A DNA stretch of 64,000 nt from Mesorhizobium sp. AR02. Its GTDB lineage: Bacteria > Pseudomonadota > Alphaproteobacteria > Rhizobiales > Rhizobiaceae. Location: NCBI RefSeq assembly GCF_024746835.1, contig NZ_CP080531.1, positions 6,344,001-6,408,000 on the forward strand. The letters are read 5' to 3'. Under the pieces are notes generated by a model. It was not told where the DNA came from and made no database searches. It worked only from the letters and a program-made list of their open reading frames with translations. Position 1 is the first letter of the stretch, and each line of letters opens with the position of its first letter. Made by a program: the position numbers and the translations under genes. Positions 57,049 through 64,000 of this stretch are shown in pieces.

Positions 57049-58314
57049 ATGTCCCTGCCGCCGCTTTCGCCAGAACAGCTCGTCAAGCCGCGCCATTTCG
57101 AACTGCGCATGAGTCTGATTTTCGCGACATTGTTTGTGTCGCAAGGCACGCATCTGCCCTATTTTCCGCTCTGGCTGCAGGCGAAAGGTTTCGGCGCCGA
57201 ACAGATCGCCGTGATCCTTGCCGCGCCGATGTTCCTGCGCGTTGTGACGACGCCCATGCTGACGGCGCTTGCCGACCGGGCGAAGGACCGCGCCAACGTC
57301 TATATCGCGCTGGTCGCGGCAACGATGGTCATTTCGGCCGGCTATTTCCTGCCGGCAACCTACGCGATCGTGCTGGCCGTATCGCTGCTTTTGACGATCG
57401 TCTGGACACCGCATTCGCCAATGGCCGATTCGCTGGCCTTGTCCGGGGTGCGCCGCTTCGGCTCGAACTACACCGCCATGCGCAAATGGGGCTCGATCTC
57501 CTATCTCTGCGCCAATGTCGTGGGTGGCTTTATCCTGGCGGGGGCCGGGGCCAAAGCCGTGCCGGTGATCATATTCGTGGCGCTCGCCGCAGCGCTTGCC
57601 GCTGCCCTGTTCGCACCGCGCATGGGGCGGCCACGCAAGGCCTCGCCGCTGTCGGCGGCGGAAATCCAGCATGCGGCGCCGAGCCTGTTCAATGCCTATT
57701 TCCTCTACTTCACCTTCGGCGTCGGCATCATTACCGCCAGCCACGCCTTTCTGTACGGTTTCGTTTCCATCTACTGGAAATCGATCGGCATCGGCGATTC
57801 CGTCGTCGGCCTTCTATGGGCATGGGGTGTCGTGTCCGAAGTCTGCATGTTTTTGTTTTTCAATCGCATTTTCGCCTCCGTGTCCGTCGTCAGGGTGATG
57901 GTGATCGCCGGCATCGGGTCGATCGTGCGCTGGATCATCTTTCCACTGGTGTGGCCGCTCGGCCTTGGCATCCCAGGATTCTTCGCCGTGCAGTCGCTGC
58001 ATTCGGTGTCTGTCGCAATGGTGCTCATCGGCCTGCAGAAAATGATCGCTGAGACCGTGTCCGAAGAGCGCACGGGTGCCGCGCAAGGCATCGCCTATTT
58101 CTTCAACGGCTTCTTCATGGCCGCCGTTACGCTTGCTTCCGGCCCGCTCTATGACCGTCTCGGCGTCGATGGTTTCCTGGTGATGATCCCGATCGCGATC
58201 GTCGGCCTCGTGCTGATCGGGCTTGCCGCGCGCTCAGCCCCAAAGCGCCCGGTCCGGAGGGGAGACAAGCGAGCCCTGGTAGACGAGGCCGGGCACACGG
58301 TCGCGGGCAAGTAG
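57049..58314 (+). CDS. MFS transporter (phenylpropionate permease/nucleoside symporter-like)
   Basis: A 421-residue inner-membrane protein with 12 predicted spans. SLIFATLFVSQGTHLPYFPL in span 1, LADRAKDRANVYIAL in the 2-3 loop and MRKWGSISYLCANVVGGFIL in span 5 match the MFS_1-like group containing HcaT and NupG-like carriers. The substrate is unknown. ATG 57049 was chosen over a TTG four codons upstream. The C-terminal tail (PKRPVRRGDKRALVDEAGHT) is coded in the 81 bases that overlap the convergent epimerase gene. Confidence 0.87.
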   Translation: MSLPPLSPEQLVKPRHFELRMSLIFATLFVSQGTHLPYFPLWLQAKGFGAEQIAVILAAPMFLRVVTTPMLTALADRAKDRANVYIALVAATMVISAGYFLPATYAIVLAVSLLLTIVWTPHSPMADSLALSGVRRFGSNYTAMRKWGSISYLCANVVGGFILAGAGAKAVPVIIFVALAAALAAALFAPRMGRPRKASPLSAAEIQHAAPSLFNAYFLYFTFGVGIITASHAFLYGFVSIYWKSIGIGDSVVGLLWAWGVVSEVCMFLFFNRIFASVSVVRVMVIAGIGSIVRWIIFPLVWPLGLGIPGFFAVQSLHSVSVAMVLIGLQKMIAETVSEERTGAAQGIAYFFNGFFMAAVTLASGPLYDRLGVDGFLVMIPIAIVGLVLIGLAARSAPKRPVRRGDKRALVDEAGHTVAGK

Positions 58315-59217
58315 CAGCGGACCGTCAAGGTCGACGAAATCTGCGTCCTGGGCGAGCAGGACCGCCGGGGCCATCGCCAGCGATGTGCCGACCATGCAAC
58401 CGACCATGACGCCAAAACCCAGCTCGCGGGCGCGGTCACGCAGCACAAGCGCCGCCGTGAGGCCCCCCGACTTGTCGAGCTTGATGTTGACGGCATCGTA
58501 AAGGCCGACCAGCGCTTCCAGGTTCTTCGCCTCATGCACGCTTTCGTCGGCACAGATCGGCACCGGATGCGCGATGTGGCGCAGGATTTCGTCCTGGCCA
58601 GCGGGCAGCGGCTGTTCGATGAGCGCAATGCCTTGCTCCGCAGCGAAAGCGAGGTTTGCGACGATGTTGTCGTCGGTCCAGCCCTCATTGGCATCAAGAA
58701 TGATTCGGCTCTGAGGCGCGGCCTGTCTCACCGCCTGGATTCGGGCGATGTCGTTGTCGCCGCCGATCTTGACCTTCAGCAGCGGACGGTCCGCATTGGC
58801 ACGGGCCTGTGCCGCCATCGCCTCGGGTTCACCGAGCGACAGTGTGTAGGCGGTTTCGAGCCGACGCAGCGGGGCCGGCCAGATTGCGTTCGCCACCGGG
58901 TTGCCGCTGATCTTGGCGTCAAGGTCCCAGAGGGCACAATCGACGGCGTTACGTGCGGCTCCCGCCGGCATTGCGTCGAGCAGGGCGATCCGGTCGATGC
59001 CGCCGGCGAGCTGGTCGCGCATTGCCTCGATTGCGGCGTGCACGCCGTCCATGGTCTCGCCATAGCGCTTGTAGGGAACACACTCGCCGCGGCCGACATG
59101 CCCGTTTCCGCCGATCGTGCAGGTGATGACCTCGGCCTCAGTCTTGGAGCCGCGCGAAATGGTGAAGGTGCCGGCGATGGGAAAACGCTCGGCCTCAACC
59201 GAAATGACACGCGCCAT
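58234..59217 (-). CDS. dipeptide epimerase-family enzyme (enolase superfamily)
   Basis: A 327-residue enzyme of the L-Ala-D/L-Glu epimerase (YcjG) branch. The two catalytic lysines are in LLKVKIGG (near residue 150) and VNIKLDKSGGL (near 247), and the metal ligands are in ILDANEGW, LIEQPLPAG and ICADESV. It abstracts and returns an alpha-proton of a dipeptide or N-acyl amino acid. In relatives, proteins of this type are annotated either as muropeptide epimerase or as an N-acetyl-D-glutamate racemase (DgcA); sequence alone does not decide. Confidence 0.9.
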   Translation of the reverse strand: MARVISVEAERFPIAGTFTISRGSKTEAEVITCTIGGNGHVGRGECVPYKRYGETMDGVHAAIEAMRDQLAGGIDRIALLDAMPAGAARNAVDCALWDLDAKISGNPVANAIWPAPLRRLETAYTLSLGEPEAMAAQARANADRPLLKVKIGGDNDIARIQAVRQAAPQSRIILDANEGWTDDNIVANLAFAAEQGIALIEQPLPAGQDEILRHIAHPVPICADESVHEAKNLEALVGLYDAVNIKLDKSGGLTAALVLRDRARELGFGVMVGCMVGTSLAMAPAVLLAQDADFVDLDGPLLLARDRVPGLVYQGSLVSPPDRALWG

Positions 59218-59293
59218 ATTTTTCTGCTCCGGCTATGCGACAAGCGTGGTCGGCAAATCGACAGGTCAGACCCGTCAGGCTAAACAGGACGCC

Positions 59294-60481
59294 ATGTTGA
59301 CCATCGGCAAGCGCGACGCAAGCGGTACGACCGCCTCGGAGGCTGACCACCAACCACACGTGGCGGTCGGCGAGGAGGGCGGCGTTCTCGGCTGCGCGTT
59401 CTCCGGAATCTGGACGACACGGACCGTGGCGCTGATCGACGCCGACATGCGCAAAATCGAGAAACGAAGCGGTTTCAAGACCTTGGCGCTTGATCTTTCG
59501 AAAATCGAGAAGATCGACACCGCCGGTGCCTGGTTGATCGACCGGCTGGTCAGCGCCTTCGAGAAGAAGAATGTCGAGGTCCGGCTGCAAGGCCAAAGCG
59601 AGATCGCTTCCATCCTGCTCGATGCGGTCAGCGAAGCCGTCCGGCGCGAGCCCGAATCCGCACCGGCACGACCACCCAACATCGTCATTCGCGCCCTGGA
59701 GGCGGTTGGCCGGCGCGTCTATGAGATGCGCGATGATTTCCTCGCGTCGATGAATATTTTGGGCGCTACCATCCGTGGCGCGCAGATGAAGCTCGGCCGT
59801 GGCCATGCCGTCAACCCGGCGGCGATCTTCAACCAGATCGATCGCATGGGCGTCGGCGCCATCCCGGTGGTGGTGCTGATGTCGGCGATCGTCGGCGCCA
59901 TCGTTGCCCAGCAGGGCGCCTACCAGCTCAGCTATTTCGGTGCCGACCTCCTTGTCGTCGATCTGGTCGGCGTGCTGATCCTGCGCGAACTCGGCGTGCT
60001 GATGACGGCAATCATGATCGCCGGCCGCTCCGGCAGCGCGATCACCGCCGAGATCGGCTCGATGAAGATGCGCGAGGAGGTCGACGCGCTGAAGGTTATC
60101 GGCCTCAACCCGATCGGCGTTCTGGTGTTTCCGCGGCTGGTCGCGCTTGTCATCGCGCTGCCTTGCCTGACCATCATCGCCAATTTCGCGGCGCTTGGCG
60201 GCGGTATGGCCGCCGCCTGGCTCTATTCCGGCATTACACCAGCGGCGTTTATTGACCGGCTTCGTATCGCCATCGACCTCAGCACCATTTTTGCCGGCCT
60301 GATCAAGGCGCCTTTCATGGCCATGATCATCGGCACGATCGCCTCGGTCGAAGGCATGAAGGTCGGCGGCAGCGCCGAATCGCTCGGCCAGCACGTGACC
60401 GCCTCGGTGGTGAAGTCGATCTTCGTCGTCATCATCCTGGATGGGCTTTTCGCCATCTTCTACGCAGCGATCGCGTTCTGA
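59294..60481 (+). CDS. lipid-asymmetry ABC permease (STAS-MlaE fusion)
   Basis: A 395-residue protein. Residues about 30-120 form a STAS/MlaB-like domain (ALIDADMRKIEKRSGFKTLA, DLSKIEKIDTAGAWLIDRL) fused to an MlaE permease (about 140-395; AIVGAIVAQQGAYQLSYFGA and RELGVLMTAIMIAGRSGSAI with spans around them). It forms the inner-membrane part of a phospholipid or lipid transporter with the next three gene products. In E. coli the STAS part (MlaB) is a separate protein. ATG 59294 was chosen; the stop is three bases from the ATPase start. Confidence 0.92.
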   Translation: MLTIGKRDASGTTASEADHQPHVAVGEEGGVLGCAFSGIWTTRTVALIDADMRKIEKRSGFKTLALDLSKIEKIDTAGAWLIDRLVSAFEKKNVEVRLQGQSEIASILLDAVSEAVRREPESAPARPPNIVIRALEAVGRRVYEMRDDFLASMNILGATIRGAQMKLGRGHAVNPAAIFNQIDRMGVGAIPVVVLMSAIVGAIVAQQGAYQLSYFGADLLVVDLVGVLILRELGVLMTAIMIAGRSGSAITAEIGSMKMREEVDALKVIGLNPIGVLVFPRLVALVIALPCLTIIANFAALGGGMAAAWLYSGITPAAFIDRLRIAIDLSTIFAGLIKAPFMAMIIGTIASVEGMKVGGSAESLGQHVTASVVKSIFVVIILDGLFAIFYAAIAF

Positions 60482-60484
60482 CAG

Positions 60485-61294
60485 ATGGCGAAGGGCAATG
60501 GCATCAAAATGACGGAAGTGGACGAGAACGAAATCGTCCTTTCGGTGCGCGACGTCACCGTTGCTATCGACGGAAAGCTGATCCTCGACAAACTTTCGCT
60601 CGATATCAGACGCGGCGAGATCCTGGGCTTTGTCGGCGCCTCGGGCGCTGGCAAATCGGTGCTTTTACGTACCATCCTTGGCCTGCTGCGCAAGCAATCC
60701 GGAACGATCAAGTTGTTCGGCGTCGATGTCGATAAGGCGAGCGACATGGAACGCCTTCGCGTCGACATGCGGCTTGGCGTGCTGTTCCAGCATGGCGCGC
60801 TGTTTTCGGCCCTGACCGTGCAGGAAAACGTCCAGGTGCCGATGCGCGAATATCTCGACCTGCCGAAAAAGTTGATGGATGAGCTGGCGTTGCTCAAGAT
60901 CGAACTGGTCGGCCTGCCGCCTGATGCGGCGCAGAAATTTCCCTCCGAGCTGTCGGGCGGCATGATCAAGCGCGCCGCACTAGCGCGCGCCCTGGCGCTC
61001 GATCCGGACATCGTCTTTCTCGACGAACCGACGTCCGGCCTCGATCCGATCAGCGCGGCGGAGTTCGACGAACTGGTGGTCAAGCTGCGCGATACGATGG
61101 ACCTGACCGTCTATATGGTGACGCACGACCTCGATACGCTGTTTACCGCTTGCGACCACGTGGCAGTGCTGGGCAAGAAGAAAGTATTGGTCGAGGGCAC
61201 TATCGACGACATGCTGAAGAGCGAGGAACCGTGGGTGAAATCCTATTTCCGCGGAAAACGCGCCCGGCAACTTGATCTTGCGGCGCGCGCATAG
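60485..61294 (+). CDS. lipid-asymmetry ABC ATPase (MlaF-like)
   Basis: A 269-residue ATPase: Walker A GASGAGKSV near residue 52, signature ELSGGMIKRAALARALA and Walker B DIVFLDEPTSGLDPISAAE, with the H-loop MVTHDLDTLFTACD. ELSGGMxKRAALARA is the MlaF-type signature. It energises movement of lipids between the MCE protein and the permease. It is the second gene of the four-gene operon. Confidence 0.93.
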   Translation: MAKGNGIKMTEVDENEIVLSVRDVTVAIDGKLILDKLSLDIRRGEILGFVGASGAGKSVLLRTILGLLRKQSGTIKLFGVDVDKASDMERLRVDMRLGVLFQHGALFSALTVQENVQVPMREYLDLPKKLMDELALLKIELVGLPPDAAQKFPSELSGGMIKRAALARALALDPDIVFLDEPTSGLDPISAAEFDELVVKLRDTMDLTVYMVTHDLDTLFTACDHVAVLGKKKVLVEGTIDDMLKSEEPWVKSYFRGKRARQLDLAARA

Positions 61295-61308
61295 CCATAA
61301 GTGGGACG

Positions 61309-62682
61309 ATGGAAACCAGAGCCAACTACGTCATTGTCGGCATTTTCACGCTGGTTGCGATCCTGGCGGCGTTCGCCTTCGTCTATTGGACTGCCGCGAT
61401 CGGCGACAGGGGCGAGACCACGTTGCTGCGCGTGCGCATTCCGGGTTCGGCTTCCGGCCTCGGCCCAGGCAGTCTGGTGCTGTTCAACGGCGTCAAGGTC
61501 GGTGTGGTCAAACGCGTCTATCTCGACCTCGACAATCCGACGGTCGCCATCGCCGACACCCAAGTCGACCGGCTGACACCGATCACCAAGTCGACGCAGG
61601 CCGATCTCGGCCTTGCCAACCTCACCGGCCAGGCGAATATCGAACTCAAGGGTGCCGATCCTAAGGAAGTCAAACTTCTCGACCAGGCCGAGAAGGAAGG
61701 CAAGGTGGCCGAGATTGTCGCCAACCCCTCGGCCGTGACCAACCTGCTGCAGACGGCGCAGAACATCTTCACACGTGCCGACAAGGTGCTGACCGAACTC
61801 GAGGGCTTCACCAAGGATGTTCGCGGGCCGCTGACGCAGACTGTCCAGAACGTGCAGACATTCTCCGACGCGCTGGCCAAGAATTCCGACGGCATCGACA
61901 AGTTCCTGTCCAGCGTCAGCGCGCTGTCCGACGAACTGAAGGGCGTGTCCGGCAAGCTCGACGGCACGCTGAAGGCGGCGGAAGGCCTGCTCAATGCCGT
62001 CGACAGGGACAAGATCAAGAGCATCGTCGCCAATGTCGATACGGTGACCGCGAACCTCAAGCAAACATCGCAACAACTCGACGGCGTGATCAAGAATGTC
62101 GACACCGCGGTCGGATCCGTCAATGATTTCGCCAAGCAGACGCAAGGCACGCTGGCCAAGGTCGACGGCGTGCTGGACGGTGTCGACCCGGCGCAGGTGC
62201 GTGCGGCTCTGGCCAACATCCAGAAGGCCAGCGAAAACGCCAACAAGGCCGCCGCCGACATCGCCGTGGTGACCGAAAAGTTCGCCAACCGCGCCGACGA
62301 TATCGATCAGACGATCAAGGACGCCAAGCAACTGGCGCAGCGGCTCAACGACGCCTCGGTGCGTGTCGACGGCATCCTCGCCAAGGTCGATACCTTGCTC
62401 GGGTCGGGGCAGGCCGATGGCGTGATGGCCGACGCCAGGGATACGCTGAAGTCGTTCAAGCAGGTCGCCGATACGTTGAATGCGCGGCTTGGCGTCATCA
62501 CCGACAATCTGGCGCGCTTCTCGGGCCAGGGCCTGTCGAACGTCGAGGCGCTCGTACAGGACAGCCGCCGCTCGATCAGCCGCATCGAGGAGGCGGTCAC
62601 GGATCTCAGCCGCAATCCGCAACGCATTCTTTCGGGTGGCGACGGCGAGGTTCGGCAATTCGATGGCAGGGCGCGGCGTTGA
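61309..62682 (+). CDS. MCE-domain protein (MlaD family)
   Basis: A 457-residue protein. One N-terminal span (YVIVGIFTLVAILAAFAFVY) anchors it in the inner membrane. The MCE domain (about 38-115) contains IPGSASGLGPGSLVLFNGVK and VGVVKRVYLDLDNP. A long helical region rich in Ala, Asp, Lys and Val with repeated VDTVTANLKQTSQQLDGVI-type segments fills the rest, as in PqiB/LetB-like or mycobacterial Mce proteins, and may span part of the periplasm. It is much longer than E. coli MlaD (183 residues). Confidence 0.92.
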   Translation: METRANYVIVGIFTLVAILAAFAFVYWTAAIGDRGETTLLRVRIPGSASGLGPGSLVLFNGVKVGVVKRVYLDLDNPTVAIADTQVDRLTPITKSTQADLGLANLTGQANIELKGADPKEVKLLDQAEKEGKVAEIVANPSAVTNLLQTAQNIFTRADKVLTELEGFTKDVRGPLTQTVQNVQTFSDALAKNSDGIDKFLSSVSALSDELKGVSGKLDGTLKAAEGLLNAVDRDKIKSIVANVDTVTANLKQTSQQLDGVIKNVDTAVGSVNDFAKQTQGTLAKVDGVLDGVDPAQVRAALANIQKASENANKAAADIAVVTEKFANRADDIDQTIKDAKQLAQRLNDASVRVDGILAKVDTLLGSGQADGVMADARDTLKSFKQVADTLNARLGVITDNLARFSGQGLSNVEALVQDSRRSISRIEEAVTDLSRNPQRILSGGDGEVRQFDGRARR

Positions 62683-62761
62683 CTTCGGCTTCGGCGCGCC
62701 CCAAGAACATGAGCTGCGGATGCGGGTTGATCTTACGATCCGGGGACAACGGGGATCGCGC

Positions 62762-63370
62762 GTGAAGTCGGTGTGGGTGAGGACGGGTGGATTGACACCG
62801 GCTGCGGCGCTGCTTGCGCTATCGCTTGCCGGCTGTGCGGTACTGGGCGGCAAGCCTGCGCCGCTCGACACATTCGAGCTTTCGGCGCCGTCGGTTGACG
62901 CCCATGGCCACAGCCGCAAACAAATCCTGATCGCCCAGCCTTCGGCGCTCAAGGCGCTGGACAGCCAGAACATCGTCATCAAGCCTTCCGACCGCTCGAT
63001 CCAGTATCTGAAGGGCGCGCAATGGGCCGACCGCCTGCCGCTGATCGTGCAGGCGCGGCTGGCCGAGACCTTCCAGCGCTCGGGCAGCTTTGCCGGTGTC
63101 GGCAAGCCGGGCGAGGGCCTGGCGATCGATTACCAGGTGATCGTCGAGATCCGGTCCTTCGAGGTGCGCGTCGAAGGTGGCGAACACGCCGAGGTCGACC
63201 TGTTCGTGCGCATCCTCAACGACCGCAACGGCGAGGTGCGCGCATCCAAGAGCTTTACGGCTTCCGCGCCCGTTTCGGGCAGTGGCAACCCTGCCTATGT
63301 CAGCGCGCTCGACAGCGCGTTTGGGGATGCCGCCAAGCAGATCGTTCGCTGGACCGATTCGGTGATCTGA
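62762..63370 (+). CDS. ABC-type transport auxiliary lipoprotein (PqiC-like)
   Basis: A 202-residue lipoprotein. From GTG 62762 the signal ends in the lipobox LSLAGC near residue 25 (AAALLALSLAGCAVLGG), so the mature protein is lipidated. The body (FELSAPSVDAHG, QWADRLPLIVQARLAETFQR) follows the PqiC/YmbA DUF330 pattern. It is probably the outer-membrane partner of the MCE transporter encoded by the three genes before it. An ATG at 62720 in the same frame would place 14 extra basic residues before the signal. Confidence 0.88.
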   Translation: MKSVWVRTGGLTPAAALLALSLAGCAVLGGKPAPLDTFELSAPSVDAHGHSRKQILIAQPSALKALDSQNIVIKPSDRSIQYLKGAQWADRLPLIVQARLAETFQRSGSFAGVGKPGEGLAIDYQVIVEIRSFEVRVEGGEHAEVDLFVRILNDRNGEVRASKSFTASAPVSGSGNPAYVSALDSAFGDAAKQIVRWTDSVI

Positions 63371-63443
63371 GCTTCAGCGCACTGGAATCCCGCCAGACTC
63401 TTTCAAGCTAGTGTTCTTTGACGTAATTCCGGACGGAATTGCC

Positions 63444-64000
63444 TTAAAGGCGATCGAAGACATCAGGCCGCAGCTTTCCGGTCTTCAACAGGTGCTGCAG
63501 GGTGTAGGTTACGGACAGCGCGTCGTCGAGTGCGTCATGTCCCTGCCACGGCGAGTGTTCGACGCCATAATAGTCCGCAAGCTTGTTGCTCGGCGTCCTC
63601 GCCAAATTCTCGATAGGCATCCCGGCCGCGATCAGCAGCTTTACGGCGTTGTCAAACCGGGTGGCCGGGATGGAAGGCTGAATGCCTGCGACATAGCAGC
63701 TGATGGCGATCATGTTCAGTTCGTCTTTGCCCCAGGACCAGAATCGCGCCCCGTCGGAAAAACGATTGATGTCGGCAAGGGCGTCTCCCAGCGCGACCCC
63801 CTCGGTCTCGATGTTGTCTTCGGTGATGCCGGTCAGTTTGGTGAAGAACGAGTCGAGTGCGTATCTCTGGCCAAACCGGTCGATCGGCCTGATATAGGCC
63901 TTGTGTGTGCCGAGCAGCGGAAAGCCGTCTTCAAGCCCAAGCCTGACCGCGCCAATCTGCGTGATGACCGGGTCTGGATCGTGGGCCGCGCACCAGAACC
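63444..64000 (-). CDS. DEDD-type 3'-5' exonuclease, 3' part only
   Basis: The minus-strand frame is open from the right edge to TAA at 63444-63446, about 184 residues; the N-terminal part with the first DED motif is outside the window. Seen: TQIGAVRLGLEDGFPLLGTH, TKLTGITEDNIETEGVALGD, FWSWGKDELNMIAISCYVAG and the end motif YYGVEHSPWQGHDALDDALS with the catalytic His and Asp of the DEDDh group. It resembles DnaQ/RNase T-like exonucleases acting on nucleic-acid 3' ends. A short internal ATG at 63711-63713 is not the start. Confidence 0.85.
   Translation of the reverse strand, partial: FWCAAHDPDPVITQIGAVRLGLEDGFPLLGTHKAYIRPIDRFGQRYALDSFFTKLTGITEDNIETEGVALGDALADINRFSDGARFWSWGKDELNMIAISCYVAGIQPSIPATRFDNAVKLLIAAGMPIENLARTPSNKLADYYGVEHSPWQGHDALDDALSVTYTLQHLLKTGKLRPDVFDRL

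Overview
The window reads as a chromosomal segment of a GC-rich alphaproteobacterium of the order Hyphomicrobiales (Rhizobiales), most likely Mesorhizobium or a close relative. Pointers are the divK-pleD-rpmG-rnr-topA gene order, a class II (plant-type) DAHP synthase, an SdhE-mfd pair, families such as DUF3572, DUF2865, DUF1003 and DUF4337, an Omp25/31-like porin, and RIME-type intergenic palindromes. The genus assignment is inference; no rRNA or complete tRNA gene was seen. No phage, insertion sequence or CRISPR array is visible.

Layout. 1-6.0 kb: 5' part of dinB, a GNAT gene broken by one in-frame amber codon, a secreted protein, a HAD hydrolase/DUF3572 pair and the cell-cycle signalling genes divK and pleD. 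6.0-16.2 kb: an accessory block sitting between pleD and rpmG, which are usually close together in relatives. It holds a possible 24-codon small gene, a rifampicin-monooxygenase-like flavoprotein, a GlxA-type regulator divergent from a DJ-1/PfpI enzyme, and a GntR regulator - trans-sulfuration PLP enzyme - CUT1 'sugar' ABC importer cluster with a RIME element inside. 16.2-24.6 kb: rpmG, a NIF3-C-terminal-like protein, an MFS carrier, a Nudix hydrolase, DUF983, RNase R and topoisomerase I, all on the minus strand.

25-39 kb: a COG4315 secreted protein, ccdA, a tRNA-Lys-like remnant, glmU and glmS (UDP-GlcNAc synthesis), DUF502, recG, sdhE, mfd, class II DAHP synthase and a DUF4337 membrane protein. 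39-49 kb: a GGDEF protein, a GFA protein, dgkA, DedA/DUF1003, a Tag-like glycosylase, nadE, an ABC exporter behind a structured leader with an 11-codon ORF, and an unrecognised GNAT-like protein. 49-64 kb: a glutamyl-tRNA synthetase, DUF2865, a porin-like protein, maeB, an atypical SDR, an LpxH-like phosphoesterase, an MFS carrier, a dipeptide-epimerase-family enzyme, an Mla/MCE lipid-transport operon (permease, ATPase, MCE protein, lipoprotein) and the 3' part of a DEDD exonuclease gene.

Most of the window is ordinary housekeeping sequence. The items most worth follow-up are the leader-controlled ABC exporter (45.37-47.47 kb), the pleD-rpmG insertion with its PLP enzyme/ABC importer cluster, the 24-codon ORF at 6.2 kb, the tRNA-Lys remnant upstream of glmU, and three convergent gene pairs whose coding sequences overlap by 49-83 bp.
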